From VXNE01 sp965248075 (GTDB taxonomy: Bacteria; Pseudomonadota; Gammaproteobacteria; Pseudomonadales; Azotimanducaceae): a stretch of 64,000 bases of DNA. Shown here one piece after another: positions 25,378 through 33,077 of the stretch. A model generated the notes under the pieces. The model did not search any database. It was given only the letters and a program-made list of their open reading frames with translations, and was not told the origin of the DNA. Each line of letters begins with the position of its first letter. Within the stretch, counting starts at the first letter, position 1. A program made the translations under genes and the position numbers. The stretch covers positions 1,674,001-1,738,000 of the forward strand of contig CBDFIL010000003.1 in the NCBI GenBank assembly GCA_965248075.1. Reading direction: 5' to 3'.

Positions 25378-26040
25378 ATGCTCGACCACATCATCATCCT
25401 GATCGGCAGCCTGGAACCTTTCAGGAAAGAGTTCGAAGCGGACACGGGCGTGACGCTGACCGTCGGCGGCGCCCATCCGGGCCTCGGCACCGCCAATCTG
25501 CTGGCATCGATCGGTGACGGTGTCTACATGGAGTTCATGGCGCCTGATCCATCCCTCGACGAGCCGCGCGGGCTGGGCGCCAGGCTGGGCGCAGAAGGGG
25601 AACCGCGCATCGGCGGATTTGCCGCCCGCACCCTGGACATGCCGGCCACCGTGACCGCGGTCGACGCGGCGGGCATGAGCGCGGCGGGTCCCACCGCGGG
25701 TTCGAGAACGACGCCGGACGGTAGCTTGCTCGCCTGGACCACGCTGTTCGCGGCGGGGCACGCATACGGGGACCACCTGCCCTTCTTCATCGATTGGGGC
25801 GCAACGCCGCACCCGTCGACGACCGCCGCGCAGGGACTCGAGCTGCTGTCGTTTCAGGCCGTGCACCCCGAACCGGGCGGTCTGGCGGAGATCTACCGTC
25901 GGCTCGGGATCCCGGTGACCGTGGTTGCCGGTGCCCCGCCGGGCTGGCACATGCGCATCCTTACGCCCAACGGCGAGCGCACGTTCGCCTCGGAACTCGC
26001 GGCACCGTTGTTCGCACCCGATGCCATGAGTCCGGACTGA
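25378..26040 (+). CDS. Glyoxalase-like domain protein (PF13468-type)
   Basis: A 220-residue protein starting MLDHIIILIGSLEPFRKEFEADTG, typical of the Glyoxalase_3 (PF13468) group, with HPGLGTANLLASIGDGVYMEF and a second half GHAYGDHLPFFIDWG. Function is unknown; relatives are small VOC-fold proteins with unassigned substrates. The last 99 residues occur again, with about 15 differences, at 27605-27913 on the far side of the fic gene. ATG 25378 begins the homology. Confidence 0.8.
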   Translation: MLDHIIILIGSLEPFRKEFEADTGVTLTVGGAHPGLGTANLLASIGDGVYMEFMAPDPSLDEPRGLGARLGAEGEPRIGGFAARTLDMPATVTAVDAAGMSAAGPTAGSRTTPDGSLLAWTTLFAAGHAYGDHLPFFIDWGATPHPSTTAAQGLELLSFQAVHPEPGGLAEIYRRLGIPVTVVAGAPPGWHMRILTPNGERTFASELAAPLFAPDAMSPD

Positions 26041-26172
26041 CCCGGCGACGCGCGGAGCATGGAGAGCCGATGGCCTCGCGGCGACCGAGCGAGTCGCAGG
26101 ATCGACGGACCGGAAGCGCCAAAAGGAGTGGCGGCGGCTGGCTGCCCACAGGCGACGTTGCACTCACGTTGA

Positions 26173-26211
26173 CAATAACCTACTAATTTGCAGACAATTA
26201 GTAGGTTATTG
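26173..26211. promoter_or_regulatory. Perfect 16-bp palindrome upstream of fic, candidate operator
   Basis: CAATAACCTACTAATT (26173-26188) and AATTAGTAGGTTATTG (26196-26211) are exact inverse complements around TGCAGAC. TTGACA occurs at both outer edges (26169-26174 and 26209-26214). It is AT-rich in a GC-rich window and ends 35 bases before the fic start. The Fic protein has a C-terminal winged helix, so an autoregulatory operator is likely. Confidence 0.75.
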
Positions 26212-26246
26212 ACAGTTCATCGCGGCTGACCACGAGACGCTCTCAG

Positions 26247-27602
26247 ATGCGAATGCCCGTCACGCCCAAGACACTCTACGAGCTTTTTCCGAAAGATGCC
26301 AAGAGGTTAGGACAAATCTACAGCGCGGACATCGGTCGCCTCCCACTAGGACGGTACCCTCATTGGGACAAGCTGCGCTTTCTGCCGCACCCCGATGGTT
26401 TCAGCCGCGACGAATGGTGGTTTGCGATCAAGAGTCAGCGCCACGGGTCTCGCCACGATCTGCCTTTCCGGGACAAACTTGGGAATCCGTTCTGGTTCGC
26501 TGACTCCGGCTACCTCTACCGGCGACTCCATCAAGTCGACCGGGACGCGAGCGGACGGATCGAGGTTCACGACACGCCCGACGGCGTCAACTCCAGCGCT
26601 CGCGATCGGTACATGATCAGCTCACTCATCGAGGAAGCCATCACCTCAAGTCAGCTTGAGGGAGCCACAACCACCCGCCGCGTCGCCAAGGAACTTCTGA
26701 GGTCGGGGCGCTCCCCTCGAGACATCAGCGAACGAATGATAGTCAACAACTATCACGCAATGGAGTTTCTTCGAGAGCACACGCACAATCACCTGACTGA
26801 AGAGATCCTGCTGGAAACGCAACGGCTACTGACTCACGGCACCCTGGACGACGCCTCCGCGGTCGGCCGGCTAAGGCGTCCATCAGAGGACATCCATGTC
26901 GTGGACCAACGAGACGGGACGATCCTTCACACGCCTCCGGACGCCGAAGAGTCGAAGGCCAGGATCGATCAACTGATCGCCTTCGCCAATACGCCAGATG
27001 ACGACGAGTTCCTCCATCCGGTCATTCGCGCCATTCTGCTTCACTTCATGATCGGCTACGACCATCCATTCGTTGACGGGAACGGTCGAACCGCGCGGGC
27101 ACTGTTCTATTGGTCCATGCTGAGATCCGGCTACTGGCTGACCGAGTTTCTGTCAATCTCGACGATCATCAGGAAGGCGCCGGTGCAATACGCGCGCGCA
27201 TATCTCTATTCGGAAACCGACGAGAACGACGTCACGTACTTCATCGACTACAACCTTCGCGTGATCCTCAGGGCCATCAAGTCCCTGCACCGCTACCTGG
27301 ACCGCAAGATGCGCGACGCCCGAGCTTTGGAGGCCATACTTCGTGGCGCGAACTTGGCGGAGATGCTCAACCATCGTCAAGTCGCCCTGGTTGCGCACAT
27401 GCTGAAGCACGGCAACGTCGCGTATACGATCCAGAATCATCGGCGATCGCACAACGTCTCCTACCAGACGGCACGCACGGATCTCATTCACCTGGCCAAC
27501 CTGGACTTGGTGCGTCAGCGCAAGGTGGGCAAGCGACTGGTATTTCGCCCCAACGCAGGCCTCGAAGACCGGTTGCATACGCTCGTCTCCTCCACCGAGT
27601 GA
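26247..27602 (+). CDS. Fic-domain protein with N-terminal inhibitory motif and C-terminal winged helix
   Basis: A 451-residue Fic protein, a family that usually AMPylates target proteins. The catalytic motif HPFVDGNGR is at residues 273-281 and matches HPFx(D/E)GNGR fully. SSQLEG at residues 134-139 fits the (S/T)xxxE(G/N) inhibitory helix of N-terminally autoinhibited (class II) Fic proteins. An N-terminal Fic_N-like region precedes it, and the last 90 residues (VALVAHMLKH...NVSYQTARTDLIHLANLDLV) form a winged-helix domain. Base composition is visibly lower in GC than the neighbours, indicating transfer. It sits between two copies of a glyoxalase-like 3' end. Confidence 0.92.
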   Translation: MRMPVTPKTLYELFPKDAKRLGQIYSADIGRLPLGRYPHWDKLRFLPHPDGFSRDEWWFAIKSQRHGSRHDLPFRDKLGNPFWFADSGYLYRRLHQVDRDASGRIEVHDTPDGVNSSARDRYMISSLIEEAITSSQLEGATTTRRVAKELLRSGRSPRDISERMIVNNYHAMEFLREHTHNHLTEEILLETQRLLTHGTLDDASAVGRLRRPSEDIHVVDQRDGTILHTPPDAEESKARIDQLIAFANTPDDDEFLHPVIRAILLHFMIGYDHPFVDGNGRTARALFYWSMLRSGYWLTEFLSISTIIRKAPVQYARAYLYSETDENDVTYFIDYNLRVILRAIKSLHRYLDRKMRDARALEAILRGANLAEMLNHRQVALVAHMLKHGNVAYTIQNHRRSHNVSYQTARTDLIHLANLDLVRQRKVGKRLVFRPNAGLEDRLHTLVSSTE

Positions 27603-27604
27603 CC

Positions 27605-27913
27605 CTCGTGGCAGCCCTGTTCGCGGCGGGGCACGCATACGGGGACCACCTGCCCTTCTTCATCGATTGGGGCGCAACGCCGCATCCGTCGACGACTTCG
27701 GTACAGGGCCTCGAGCTGCTGTCGTTTCAGGCCGTGCACCCCGAACCGGACGGTCTGGCGGAGATCTACCGGCGGCTCAGGATCCCGGTGACCGTCGTTG
27801 CGGGCGCGGTGGCCGGGTTCCAACTGCGGCTCCTCACCCCAAGGGGCGAGCGCACGTTCGCATCGGAGCTTGGGGCACGGTTGTTCGCGCCTGATGCGAT
27901 GAGTCAGGACTGA
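27605..27913 (+). pseudogene. Truncated second copy of the glyoxalase-like gene
   Basis: The frame encodes ALFAAGHAYGDHLPFFIDWG through FAPDAMSQD, matching the last 99 residues of the gene at 25378-26040 with about 15 replacements. The first 80 bases of the copy differ at only one position, while the rest has more changes. The N-terminal half is missing and replaced by fic, whose stop lies two bases upstream. A GTG at 27608 could start a short product, but half the fold is absent. Confidence 0.82.
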
Positions 27914-27937
27914 GCCGGCGACGTTCCACGGGCGCCC

Positions 27938-28780
27938 TTAGAAGTGCGCCCGGTAGCTGATGGCCTGCAGGCGGACGTGCCGACCTACCTCGCCCGGCAA
28001 GGTGAAGAGCCGCGGCCTCTTCCTGAACCCGAAGACGCGGTAGAGCTGGTAGGCCTCCGCGTGCGCACTGGAAAAGCGGACCTCCCCGTCGCTGATATAG
28101 AACGGCGTGTGCCTGCCATAGCGGGTGGTCTTGACCTCGATGAACCGGTCCCGACCCCTTGCGTCATAGGAGCGAATGTCGTAGCCCGCGTGATCGCCGA
28201 CCGTCTTGGACACCTGTTCGATAGTCCGCGCGAGGTGGTCCTTGCCGGCTCGTTGCAGGCGGAGGCGCTCGTAGTCCATGACGATCGCTTCGCCGGCGTC
28301 ACCGAGCGAGCGATTGCGCGCTTCCTGCCGGAGGTAGTCCACCGCTCCCCGTTCTGGCCCCGGAATCGCGTATTCCAATCGCGGTTGGTGCATCTCGGGA
28401 ATGGTCGGCTGCGGCGGATCGACCAGGATGCTCAGGACATCGTCGAGGGCAACCGGTGACTGGGGCTCTTCGACATCGGGCGCGACGAGATCCACCAACT
28501 CCGCCAGGTGTTCGCGAACGATGTCGCGCAGCAACGCCTGCACGTTGCCGAGCGGCTTGTAGCCGTCGATGCACGGGAACCCGAGGGCGATCAGGACGGC
28601 GCTGATGTTCTGGTGCTTGCGCTCTACGGCGCCGCGGGAGCGGCCGTCGAGTCGCTCGCAAAGCGCGCGATTGTGTGCGGCTTTGATAAACCCTTCGCCG
28701 CGCAGCTCACGGGCCAACATGTCCAGGTAGTCCCGAACGGTGGCTTCGACCTCGGACCTGCTCCAGTCGCGCGACGGCAT
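27938..28780 (-). CDS. DUF3883 (nuclease-like) domain protein
   Basis: A 280-residue protein. The C-terminal half (about 150-270) has GDAGEAIVMDYE, GYDIRSYD and FIEVKTTRYG, the E...D...ExK pattern of the PD-(D/E)xK-like DUF3883 domain found in restriction and defence proteins. The N-terminal 110 residues (EVEATVRDYLDMLARELRGEGFIKAAHNRAL) look like a DNA- or protein-binding helical module. It lies just downstream of the ssrA 3' end, a frequent island integration site. A role in defence is inferred from the domain and place only. Confidence 0.75.
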   Translation of the reverse strand: MPSRDWSRSEVEATVRDYLDMLARELRGEGFIKAAHNRALCERLDGRSRGAVERKHQNISAVLIALGFPCIDGYKPLGNVQALLRDIVREHLAELVDLVAPDVEEPQSPVALDDVLSILVDPPQPTIPEMHQPRLEYAIPGPERGAVDYLRQEARNRSLGDAGEAIVMDYERLRLQRAGKDHLARTIEQVSKTVGDHAGYDIRSYDARGRDRFIEVKTTRYGRHTPFYISDGEVRFSSAHAEAYQLYRVFGFRKRPRLFTLPGEVGRHVRLQAISYRAHF

Positions 28781-28867
28781 GTGCCGTATCGTACACGTGC
28801 TGGAAGATCAGAACGTCGGAGCACCCTGGAGAGGGCCGGTCGAGGCCGCTCGCCCAGAAGCTGGATC

Positions 28868-29224
28868 TGGTGGAGGCGGCGGGAGTCGAACCCGCGTCCG
28901 TCGGTCCTCCATCGTCGGCTCTACATGCTTAGTTTCGTCTATTGCTTTAGCCCGCGAACGACCCGACGAACAGGGTGTTATTGGGCGATCCCCTACGTTT
29001 TAGCGCCCGGGGTCGGAGAAGCCCCCGGGGTCGCGATCCCGTGAAACGTGCCCCCGATGGCCCGTCACGGGCGCCAGGCAATCAGGGTTAGCCTCAAGCG
29101 GCTAGTGCGTAGTTTTCGTCGTTGGCAACTATATTTTTAGTTGCAGCAATTGATTTGCGAGAGTTGCTACCCTCTCGGCATGCACCTTCGACTTCAGTAC
29201 CGCCGTCGAAACCAGATCGCCCCC
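28868..29224 (-). ncRNA. ssrA: tmRNA (transfer-messenger RNA), one-piece
   Basis: The minus strand begins GGGGGCGATCTGGTTTCGAC at 29224 and ends GCCGCCTCCACCA at 28868, with CCA encoded. The termini pair as a seven-base acceptor stem (one G-U) and the T-arm reads GGTTCGACTCC. Length is 357 bases. It rescues stalled ribosomes with SmpB and tags the product for proteolysis. The upstream -10-like TACAAT lies at 29252-29247, inside the start of the divergent Sel1 gene, with no clear -35; a processed leader is implied. Confidence 0.97.
29094..29144 (-). other. tmRNA proteolysis-tag reading frame
   Basis: Resume codon GCA at 29144 through TGA at 29096-29094 encodes ATKNIVANDENYALAA. The end ANDENYALAA is the classic ClpXP-directing tag of gammaproteobacteria. 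This part is separate from the tRNA-like domain. Confidence 0.95.
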
Positions 29225-30586
29225 ATGCGCCTTGAAGCGGACGCGCATTGTAGCAGCTTCGCGGTCTTAAGCCTGCGGGCCGCCTGTGCGGCTCTCGTCC
29301 TCGCGATCGGCACCGGGACCGCGTTCGCCGCCGCATGGGATCCCGCCACGCGCGCCCGCGACCACCTCGCCCGGGCCATCGGGCACATCGAGGGGGAACG
29401 CTACGCGCTGGCGCGCAGCTACCTCGATCCGGTGCTCGTGAGTCCCTGGATCACCGCCCGCCAGCGCGCCCGTGCCTACTACTACCGGGGCTTCGCGTTC
29501 GCTGCCGAGGCGCTGTACGTGTCTGCCGCCCGGGACTACGCGCGGGCGCTTGAGTTCCATCCGAGTCTGCCGCAGGCGCTGTCGGGGCTCGCGCACCTGT
29601 ACGGCGAAGGGCTCGGACTGGTCCGTGACGACGCCGCGGCGTTCCGGCTCGCGCTCAAGGCCGCGCGCGGCGGCGACGGGGCCGCCCGGGTCCGTGTCGG
29701 GGTGGCCTACCTCGACAGCGACGTCGCGAAGGCCCGTTACTGGCTGCAGATTGCCGCCGACGACGGCTATGTCCCGGCATACGTCCACCTGGCCCGCAGT
29801 TGGCGCCGCGCGTTCACGGCAGCACCGGACCCGGCCCTCGCCCGGCACTGGTACGAACTGGCGGAACGGGCGGGCAGCGTCGACGCGACGCTCGCGCTCG
29901 GCTACATGTTCCGCGACGGGGAGTTCGGGACCGCCGACCCGAGCGAGGCGGTGCGCCGGTTCGAACAAGCGGCCGCGGCCGACTCCGGACACGCGCAGGT
30001 GGCGCTCGCGCACCAGTATCTCGTTGGCGAGGGCGTCGCCCTGGACCCCGGGCGAGCCCGGATCCTCTACGCCGAGGCCGCAGTCCAGGGCATTGCGGCC
30101 GCCTTCACGGGCCTCGGCCACCTCCTCGAGACGGGGCCGGACGCGGATCCGGCCCTCGCAGAGGCATGGTACCGACGCGGCGCCGAGGCGGACAACGCGA
30201 CCGCGCAGTACCGCCTCGGTCGCATGATGCTCTCAGGGCACGGGGGGGATCGCCTGGAAGAGGCTGTCTACTGGCTGCAGCGTGCCGCCGGCACAGGTCA
30301 CGCGGCCGCGCAGAACGCGGCGGCCTGGATCCTCGCGACTTCCTCCCGCGAAGGGATTCGCAACGGACCGCTGGCCGTGCACCTCGCCGAGCGCGCAGTC
30401 GCGCAGTCGAAGGACGCGAACACGCTCGATACGCTGGCGGCGGCGTGGGCGGAACGGGGCGACTTCACCCGCGCGATCGAATCCCAGCGTCTGGCGCTCG
30501 AGCGCACCCCTGCGGACGATGGCCGGCGCGCGGAACTGCTGCAACACCTGGCGAGCTACGAGGCCGGCCAGCCCTGGCGCGACTAG
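29225..30586 (+). CDS. Exported Sel1/TPR-repeat protein
   Basis: A 453-residue protein with a signal peptide (about residues 1-36, ending AIGTGTAFAAA) and at least seven Sel1-like repeats, for example LALGYMFRDGEFGTADPSEAVRRFEQAA and AEAWYRRGAEADNATAQYRLGRMML. These alpha-solenoid repeats act as protein-interaction scaffolds in the periplasm. ATG 29225 abuts the tmRNA 5' end, so the two divergent units share almost no intergenic DNA and this gene's own promoter must lie within ssrA. No partner gene points to a specific process. Confidence 0.85.
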   Translation: MRLEADAHCSSFAVLSLRAACAALVLAIGTGTAFAAAWDPATRARDHLARAIGHIEGERYALARSYLDPVLVSPWITARQRARAYYYRGFAFAAEALYVSAARDYARALEFHPSLPQALSGLAHLYGEGLGLVRDDAAAFRLALKAARGGDGAARVRVGVAYLDSDVAKARYWLQIAADDGYVPAYVHLARSWRRAFTAAPDPALARHWYELAERAGSVDATLALGYMFRDGEFGTADPSEAVRRFEQAAAADSGHAQVALAHQYLVGEGVALDPGRARILYAEAAVQGIAAAFTGLGHLLETGPDADPALAEAWYRRGAEADNATAQYRLGRMMLSGHGGDRLEEAVYWLQRAAGTGHAAAQNAAAWILATSSREGIRNGPLAVHLAERAVAQSKDANTLDTLAAAWAERGDFTRAIESQRLALERTPADDGRRAELLQHLASYEAGQPWRD

Positions 30587-30598
30587 TCCACAATTCGG

Positions 30599-30687
30599 CG
30601 CGGCACGCCGTAGGGGCGACCCTTGCGGTCGCCCGTCCCGGGGCCGTGTGTGCATTCGAGACGGGACGGGGCGAGCCCGTCCCCTAC
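30599..30687. repeat. Dispersed hairpin repeat, cluster 3
   Basis: Left flank GCGGCACGCC, head GTAGGGGCGACCCTTGCGG near 30610-30633 and tail ACGGGACGGGGCGAGCCCGT ending about 30686. It lies between the convergent Sel1-repeat and LOG genes. Confidence 0.8.
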
Positions 30688-30710
30688 AAGCCCGCGGCGC
30701 AACGGCGCCC

Positions 30711-31256
30711 TCAGGCTCGCAGCTTCTCGAAGACCTCGTCGACCGACTCCGCCACCGCGTAGAGGTCGACGACATCGCCGTGGGCAAACCCCGTTGCCAC
30801 GATGTGGTCGAACAGCGCCACCAGCGGATCCCAGTAGCCACGGCAGTTCGCCAGTACGATCGGCTTGTCGTGCAGACCGAGTTGGCGCCAGGTGAGGATC
30901 TCGATGGTTTCGTCCAGCGTACCGATCCCGCCCGGCAGCGACACGAAGCCATCCGCACGCTCGAACATCTTCCGCTTGCGCGCGTGCATGCCCTCGACCA
31001 CGACAAGCTCCGTCAGGTCGGAGAGCGGCATCTCCGATGCTTCGAGAAAACTCGGGATGATTCCGGTCACGCGTCCACCGCCCGCCAGCGCCGCCTCCGC
31101 CACCCGGCCCATCAAGCCGACGCCACCACCACCCAGAATGATCTCGATGCCGCGCGCGGCGCAGGCGGAGCCGAATGCGCTCGCGAAGTCCGCGACCTCG
31201 TCCTCGCGTCCCCTGCTCGCGCCGCAAAAGGCACACAACGCCTTGATCTCCTTCAA
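30711..31256 (-). CDS. LOG family protein (cytokinin-activating type phosphoribohydrolase)
   Basis: A 181-residue Rossmann-like protein with the two LOG signatures: GGGGVGLMG (about residues 41-49) and LPGGIGTLDE (about 108-117). Plant and bacterial LOG enzymes hydrolyse nucleoside 5'-monophosphates to base and ribose phosphate. TTG 31256 is chosen because AAAGGAG lies at the right distance and KEIKALCAFCGAS is the family N-terminus; longer frames to 31493 have no homology. It is convergent with the Sel1-repeat gene across repeat cluster 3. Confidence 0.88.
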   Translation of the reverse strand: MKEIKALCAFCGASRGREDEVADFASAFGSACAARGIEIILGGGGVGLMGRVAEAALAGGGRVTGIIPSFLEASEMPLSDLTELVVVEGMHARKRKMFERADGFVSLPGGIGTLDETIEILTWRQLGLHDKPIVLANCRGYWDPLVALFDHIVATGFAHGDVVDLYAVAESVDEVFEKLRA

Positions 31257-31522
31257 CCTGGTCTCCTTTCTTTCCGGGCGAGAGTCGCCGGCCGATGCGA
31301 AGGGAGCCGACCCGCCTTGCAGGAAGATCGTCCTCCAGACCGGCCGTGAAGGAAGCGCGCAGCTTACAACGGTCGCCCACCCGAGGCGCCACGCGAAGGC
31401 GGTACCACGCGCGGCGCAGGGCCGGGGCGAGGGCCTTCGGGAAGCCGGAGACGGCATCCAATCATGGCGGGAGAGGGGCGTTTTCTGGTACAAAGTTCGC
31501 CGTTTTTTCCGGACTTGAATCG

Positions 31523-31777
31523 GTGAGCGAAGCTCGGCGGCAAACGCGATTCATCTACGACGGTTTCATGGAGCTGGCGAACGGCCACGGCGGCGTGGTC
31601 GAGATCGGCGACATCGCCGCGTACACGCGGGAGCGCAACCACCCCATGGACGCCTGGCAGATCCGCGGCGAACTCTCGACGCTCCAGGCGATGGGCCTGG
31701 TCGAGGTCGACAAGGAGACGGCCTGCTGGCGGCCGGTGTCCGGCCAGGATTTCGAATCCGTACACGCGGCCGGCTAA
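31523..31777 (+). CDS. Small winged-helix-like protein, hypothetical
   Basis: An 84-residue protein, not recognised. VVEIGDIAAYTRERNHPMDAWQIRGELSTLQAMGLVEVDKETACWRP reads as a compact winged helix with a recognition helix and a wing strand. GTG 31523 is the assumed start; TTG 31515 is an alternative and neither has a strong ribosome site. It lies upstream of xseB-ispA on the same strand and 266 bp from the divergent LOG gene. A transcription-regulator role is inferred only. Confidence 0.5.
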   Translation: MSEARRQTRFIYDGFMELANGHGGVVEIGDIAAYTRERNHPMDAWQIRGELSTLQAMGLVEVDKETACWRPVSGQDFESVHAAG

Positions 31778-31831
31778 CGCGTCCCCTACCGCGCACTGTC
31801 CCCAAGCGGCTCGTCCGCGTACCCTTCTCCC

Positions 31832-32077
31832 ATGCAGGAAGAAACCGAATCCCTCGACTTCGAGGCCGCCCTCGCGGAACTCGAGGCCCTCGTGCAGCGA
31901 ATGGAGACGGGATCCTTGAGTCTCGAGGAGTCCCTCGAAGCGTTCGAACGCGGCGTCCGGCTCACCCGACAGTGCCAGAGCGCGCTGGAGCGGGCGGAAT
32001 TGCGGGTGAAGGCCCTGATGCAGGACGGTACCGAAGCGCCGCTTCCGGATGCGGAACCGGACCGCGATGGCGGATGA
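31832..32077 (+). CDS. xseB: Exodeoxyribonuclease VII small subunit
   Basis: An 81-residue small subunit with LDFEAALAELEALVQRMETG followed by LSLEESLEAFERGVRLTRQC, the helical hairpin pattern of XseB. It binds the large subunit XseA, which is not in this window. The gene overlaps the ispA start by 11 bases, the arrangement common in proteobacteria (xseB-ispA-dxs), although dxs is not found next here. Confidence 0.94.
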   Translation: MQEETESLDFEAALAELEALVQRMETGSLSLEESLEAFERGVRLTRQCQSALERAELRVKALMQDGTEAPLPDAEPDRDGG

Positions 32078-32975
32078 CCTGGGTTCTGCCGATGCCGACA
32101 GCGCCACGGCTCCCGCCTCCGCGATAGAGGACGCCCTCGAGCGCCATCTGCCAACGACCTCCGATCTGTCGCCGCGGCTGATCGAAGCCATTCGGTACGC
32201 GAGCCTCGGCGGCGGCAAGCGGTTGCGTCCCGCAATCGTCTGCGCAACCAGTACCGCCCTCGGCGGGTCTCTGGATCACGCGCTCGACCCCGCCGTCGCG
32301 GTCGAGTACATCCACACCTACTCCCTCGTCCACGACGACCTGCCGGCGATGGACGACGATGACCTGCGCCGCGGACGACCGGCCTGCCACATCGCCTTTG
32401 ACGAGGCGACCGCGCTGCTGGTCGGCGACGGCCTGCAAACCCTCGCGTTCGACGTCCTCGCGAACGCCCCCGCCCTCGCCGCCGGCACGCGCCTGCGCAT
32501 GATCCAGCTGCTGGCGGACGCCGTCGGCTGGCGCGGCATGGTGGGGGGCCAGGCGTTCGACATGGACGCGACCGGCCGCGGGGCCCTCTCCCTCGAGGAG
32601 CTGCGGCGCATGCATGCCGCCAAGACCGGGCGGCTCTTCAGGGCTTCGGTGCAGTTGGGCGCCCTGTCCGCGAATCCCCGCATCGACGACGCGCGCTTCG
32701 AGCAACTCACGGTGTTCGGCGAGAAGCTGGGTGTGGCTTTTCAGATCGTCGACGACGTGCTCGACGTCACCCAGCCCAGCGAGCGCCTGGGCAAGACCGC
32801 TCGATCGGATGTGGCAAACGCCAAGGATTCCTATCCCGGGCTCGTGGGGATCGAGCGGGCGCGGTCGCTGGCGCTCGATACACTGCAGGAGGCACTCGAC
32901 CTGCTCGAGGCGCTCGGGTTGCGAGACGGCCCGCTGGAAGGACTGGCCCGCAGTGCGGTGCATCGGGTGCGGTAG
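32067..32975 (+). CDS. ispA: Farnesyl diphosphate synthase (polyprenyl synthetase)
   Basis: A 302-residue enzyme that condenses isopentenyl diphosphate with dimethylallyl and geranyl diphosphates. First Asp-rich motif HDDLPAMDDDDLRRG, second motif FQIVDDVLDVT, plus GGKRLRPAI near residue 50. The two-residue insert in the first Asp motif (DDxxxxD) marks bacterial short-chain synthases. ATG 32067 overlaps the xseB stop. The usual downstream dxs is absent; a protein with two winged helices follows 102 bp later. Confidence 0.95.
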   Translation: MADDLGSADADSATAPASAIEDALERHLPTTSDLSPRLIEAIRYASLGGGKRLRPAIVCATSTALGGSLDHALDPAVAVEYIHTYSLVHDDLPAMDDDDLRRGRPACHIAFDEATALLVGDGLQTLAFDVLANAPALAAGTRLRMIQLLADAVGWRGMVGGQAFDMDATGRGALSLEELRRMHAAKTGRLFRASVQLGALSANPRIDDARFEQLTVFGEKLGVAFQIVDDVLDVTQPSERLGKTARSDVANAKDSYPGLVGIERARSLALDTLQEALDLLEALGLRDGPLEGLARSAVHRVR

Positions 32976-33077
32976 CGCCTCTTGTACGGCGCAACCCGGG
33001 CGCGCTACCACTGCCCTCACAGCCGTTGCAGCGAACTCCACGGAGTCGTAGCCCGTCCGCGGCGGTAGACTGGACGG

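Noticed and set aside
26041..29224. Integrase-driven genomic island at ssrA
   Set aside because: No integrase gene and no second copy of the ssrA 3' end were seen within the window.
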